A DNA stretch of 16,283 nucleotides from Bacteroidota bacterium (GTDB lineage Bacteria; Bacteroidota; Bacteroidia; Flavobacteriales; Weeksellaceae): assembly GCA_023419095.1 (NCBI GenBank), contig JAEZYN010000053.1, positions 1 to 16,283 of the forward strand, in the 5' to 3' direction. How positions within the stretch are numbered: the stretch's first letter is position 1; each line of letters begins with the position of its first letter. Made by a program: the position numbers and the translations under genes. Shown here one piece after another: positions 14,746 through 16,283 of this stretch. The notes under the pieces were generated by a model. The model searched no databases and was not told the origin of the DNA. It saw only the letters and a list, made by a program, of their open reading frames with translations.

Positions 14746-16137
14746 ATGTTCTTAGAACAGAGCAATTACACGTGGCAGAAAATAGACGAAAATCTTGACC
14801 GTGCACTTGTCGGTTTTGATGATTCCCTGATGCTCACCATCGTGCGTTTTAAAAAAGGCGGCGTGGGTAAAGTGCATCAGCACCTTCATTCGCAGGCCGC
14901 CTATATCGCTGTGGGATCATTTGAAGTGCAGATCGGGGAAACTAAAAAAGTGCTGAAAGCTGGTGATTCGTTTTTCCTGCCCAGCAATATCAAGCACGGT
15001 GTGGTTTGCCTGGAAAAAGGCGTTCTGATTGAATCTTTCAGTCCGGCGCGCGAAGATTTCTTAAAAACAATAATTAATTATACAAAAAATAAACAGATGA
15101 GTAGAGTTGTAACTTTCGGTGAAATAATGCTTAGACTAGCACCACAGGGTTTTTTGAGGTTTTCACAGGCAGATAATTTTGACGTGGTTTATGGTGGTGG
15201 AGAATCAAACGTTGCGGTTTCTTTGGCCAATTACGGTATTTCTGTAGATTTCGTAACCCGTTTACCGAAGAATGATATCGGCCAGTGTGCGATGATGGAA
15301 ATGCGTAAAAGAGGCGTTGGAGTAGACAAAATTGTTTGGGGCGGAGACCGTTTGGGAATTTATTTCCTTGAAACCGGCGCTGTGTCCCGCGGATCAAAAG
15401 TAGTATATGACCGGGCTCATTCTGCAATGTCCGAGATTCAGCCGGGAATGATCAATTGGGAAGAAGTTTTCGAAGGTGCTGAGTGGTTCCATTGGACAGG
15501 AATTACACCGGCCATCTCCCAAAGTTCGGCAGATGTCTGCCTGGAAGCAGTGAAAACGGCCAGCAAAATGGGTATTACGATCTCAACAGACCTTAACTAC
15601 AGAGCGAAACTTTGGAAATACGGCGGAGACAGAGAAGCGATTATGACTGAACTTACATCCTACTGCGATATCATTCTGGGAAATGAAGAAGATGCCGAAA
15701 TGCATTTCGGTATCAAACCAGACGGACTTGCAGTGCAGACCCATGGCCACGACGTAAAAGCAGAATCTTTCCTGTCCGTTTGTCAGCAGATGATGGAAAA
15801 ATTCCCGAGAGCTAAAAAAGTAATCACAACATTGCGAGGTTCAATCTCAGCTTCCCATAACACCTGGGCCGGTGTTCTGTACGATGGTAAAGAAATGCTG
15901 CAGACGCGTCAGTACCAAATCACCGATATCGTTGACCGTGTTGGTGGCGGAGATTCTTTCATGGGCGGATTGATCTACGGACTGCTTACGTACCCGAATG
16001 ACGACCAGAACGCACTTGATTTTGCGGTTGCGGCTTCATGCCTGAAACACACCATCAAAGGTGATGCAAACCTGGTGACTGTAGACGAAGTGATGAAACT
16101 GATGGGCGGCGACGCTTCCGGACGTGTAGCAAGATAA
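14746..16137 (+). CDS. KdgF-like cupin fused in frame to 2-keto-3-deoxygluconate kinase (KdgF-KdgK)
   Basis: This 463-residue frame joins two proteins that are normally separate. Residues 1 to about 106 are a KdgF-type cupin, which speeds the conversion of unsaturated galacturonate to DKI. They include the His cluster HQHLHSQ (44-50), KAGDSFFLPSNIKHGV (H84) and the family's C-terminal ending FSPAREDFL (98-106). Glu96 replaces the aspartate more usual before this block. Residues 118-463 are a complete PfkB-family KdgK that makes KDPG: GGGESNVAVS (150-159), DLNYRAKLW (282-290), GNEEDAE (312-318), TTLRGS (361-366) and the catalytic DRVGGGDSF (397-405, D403). The linker of about 11 residues is coded by A/T-rich DNA. 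See the junction entry: a true fusion, internal initiation, or a one-base sequence error are all possible. The frame lies 12 nt after uxaC and 7 nt before the next gene. Confidence 0.87.
   Translation: MFLEQSNYTWQKIDENLDRALVGFDDSLMLTIVRFKKGGVGKVHQHLHSQAAYIAVGSFEVQIGETKKVLKAGDSFFLPSNIKHGVVCLEKGVLIESFSPAREDFLKTIINYTKNKQMSRVVTFGEIMLRLAPQGFLRFSQADNFDVVYGGGESNVAVSLANYGISVDFVTRLPKNDIGQCAMMEMRKRGVGVDKIVWGGDRLGIYFLETGAVSRGSKVVYDRAHSAMSEIQPGMINWEEVFEGAEWFHWTGITPAISQSSADVCLEAVKTASKMGITISTDLNYRAKLWKYGGDREAIMTELTSYCDIILGNEEDAEMHFGIKPDGLAVQTHGHDVKAESFLSVCQQMMEKFPRAKKVITTLRGSISASHNTWAGVLYDGKEMLQTRQYQITDIVDRVGGGDSFMGGLIYGLLTYPNDDQNALDFAVAASCLKHTIKGDANLVTVDEVMKLMGGDASGRVAR
15061..15099 (+). other. kdgK: kdgF/kdgK junction with likely internal kdgK start
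   Basis: After the normal KdgF ending DFL the DNA is almost pure A/T to 15096, like the spacers elsewhere in this operon. A run of five A (15063-15067) lies at the boundary. Loss of one base would give stop TAA at 15071-15073; gain of one base would give stop TAA at 15075-15077. Either would yield a normal KdgF of about 108-111 residues. ATG at 15097-15099 begins a full-length 346-residue KdgK (MSRVVTFGEIMLRL), so independent initiation there is plausible, whatever the upstream frame. Confidence 0.7.
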
Positions 16138-16144
16138 ATAAGCC

Positions 16145-16283
16145 ATGATAATAGATTCACTGCACAACGCCGCAACATATCATGCGCTTCATCCTTTATT
16201 TTCAAAAGCTTTTCAGTTTTTGGAGGAAAATGATTTGATGAATTTGCCGGATGGCAGCATTCAGATTGAGGAAGGCTTAAAGG
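16145..16283 (+). CDS. YhcH/YjgK/YiaL family protein, 5' part only (runs off window end)
   Basis: The 46 visible codons start MIIDSLHNAATYHALHPLFSKAF, matching the N terminus of the YhcH/YjgK/YiaL (DUF386) cupin-like family, whose members often begin with IDSLxNAxxYxxLxPxFxxAFxFL. Members lie in sugar-acid and sialic-acid catabolic operons; some have been assigned as anomerases or sugar-binding proteins, but the function in pectin loci is not established. It starts 7 nt after the kdgF-kdgK stop, so it is the fifth gene of the operon. Confidence 0.82.
   Translation, partial: MIIDSLHNAATYHALHPLFSKAFQFLEENDLMNLPDGSIQIEEGLK

Overview
The window reads as chromosomal DNA from a flavobacterium, probably of the Weeksellaceae (Chryseobacterium/Kaistella type). 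The evidence is indirect: promoter motifs of the Bacteroidetes form TTTG-N20-TAnnTTTG, almost no Shine-Dalgarno sequences, AT-rich spacers, a GlnRS, a DUF3575-type outer-membrane protein family, a Bacteroidetes-like MenC, and an OlsF-like two-domain acyltransferase. No insertion sequence, phage gene or CRISPR array was seen.

Left part (1-6309). On the minus strand, a secreted thioredoxin-fold protein is followed by the start of a DUF3575-like envelope protein that apparently begins at TTG. glnS, with its own strong terminator, lies upstream of this pair. A plus-strand DUF3575-like protein gene sits between glnS and the minus-strand pair fbp-menC and ends in a textbook terminator. fbp (gluconeogenesis) and menC (menaquinone synthesis) are 6 nt apart and probably co-transcribed.

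Middle part (6568-9858). lysC (monofunctional aspartate kinase) and an OlsF-like bifunctional acyltransferase gene form a plus-strand pair. They are followed by a tRNA-Phe(GAA) gene with a near-ideal Bacteroidetes promoter and a terminator that should work in both directions.

Right part (9905-16283) is a pectin/galacturonate utilisation locus. A secreted GH28 pectinase (minus strand) is divergent from a tight plus-strand operon: kduI, kduD, uxaC, a kdgF-kdgK reading frame, and the start of a YhcH/YjgK/YiaL gene that runs off the window. GH28 would release galacturonate or shorter oligogalacturonides. UxaC handles saturated galacturonate. KdgF, KduI and KduD convert unsaturated galacturonate to 2-keto-3-deoxygluconate, which KdgK phosphorylates to KDPG. 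KDPG aldolase, tagaturonate reductase, altronate dehydratase, lyases, transporters and the regulator are not in the window.

The two most notable points are these. (i) kdgF and kdgK, normally separate genes, are one uninterrupted frame joined through a spacer that looks intergenic and whose two other frames are closed by stops at once. (ii) A perfect 14-bp LacI-family-type palindrome directly abuts the -7 box of the kduI operon.
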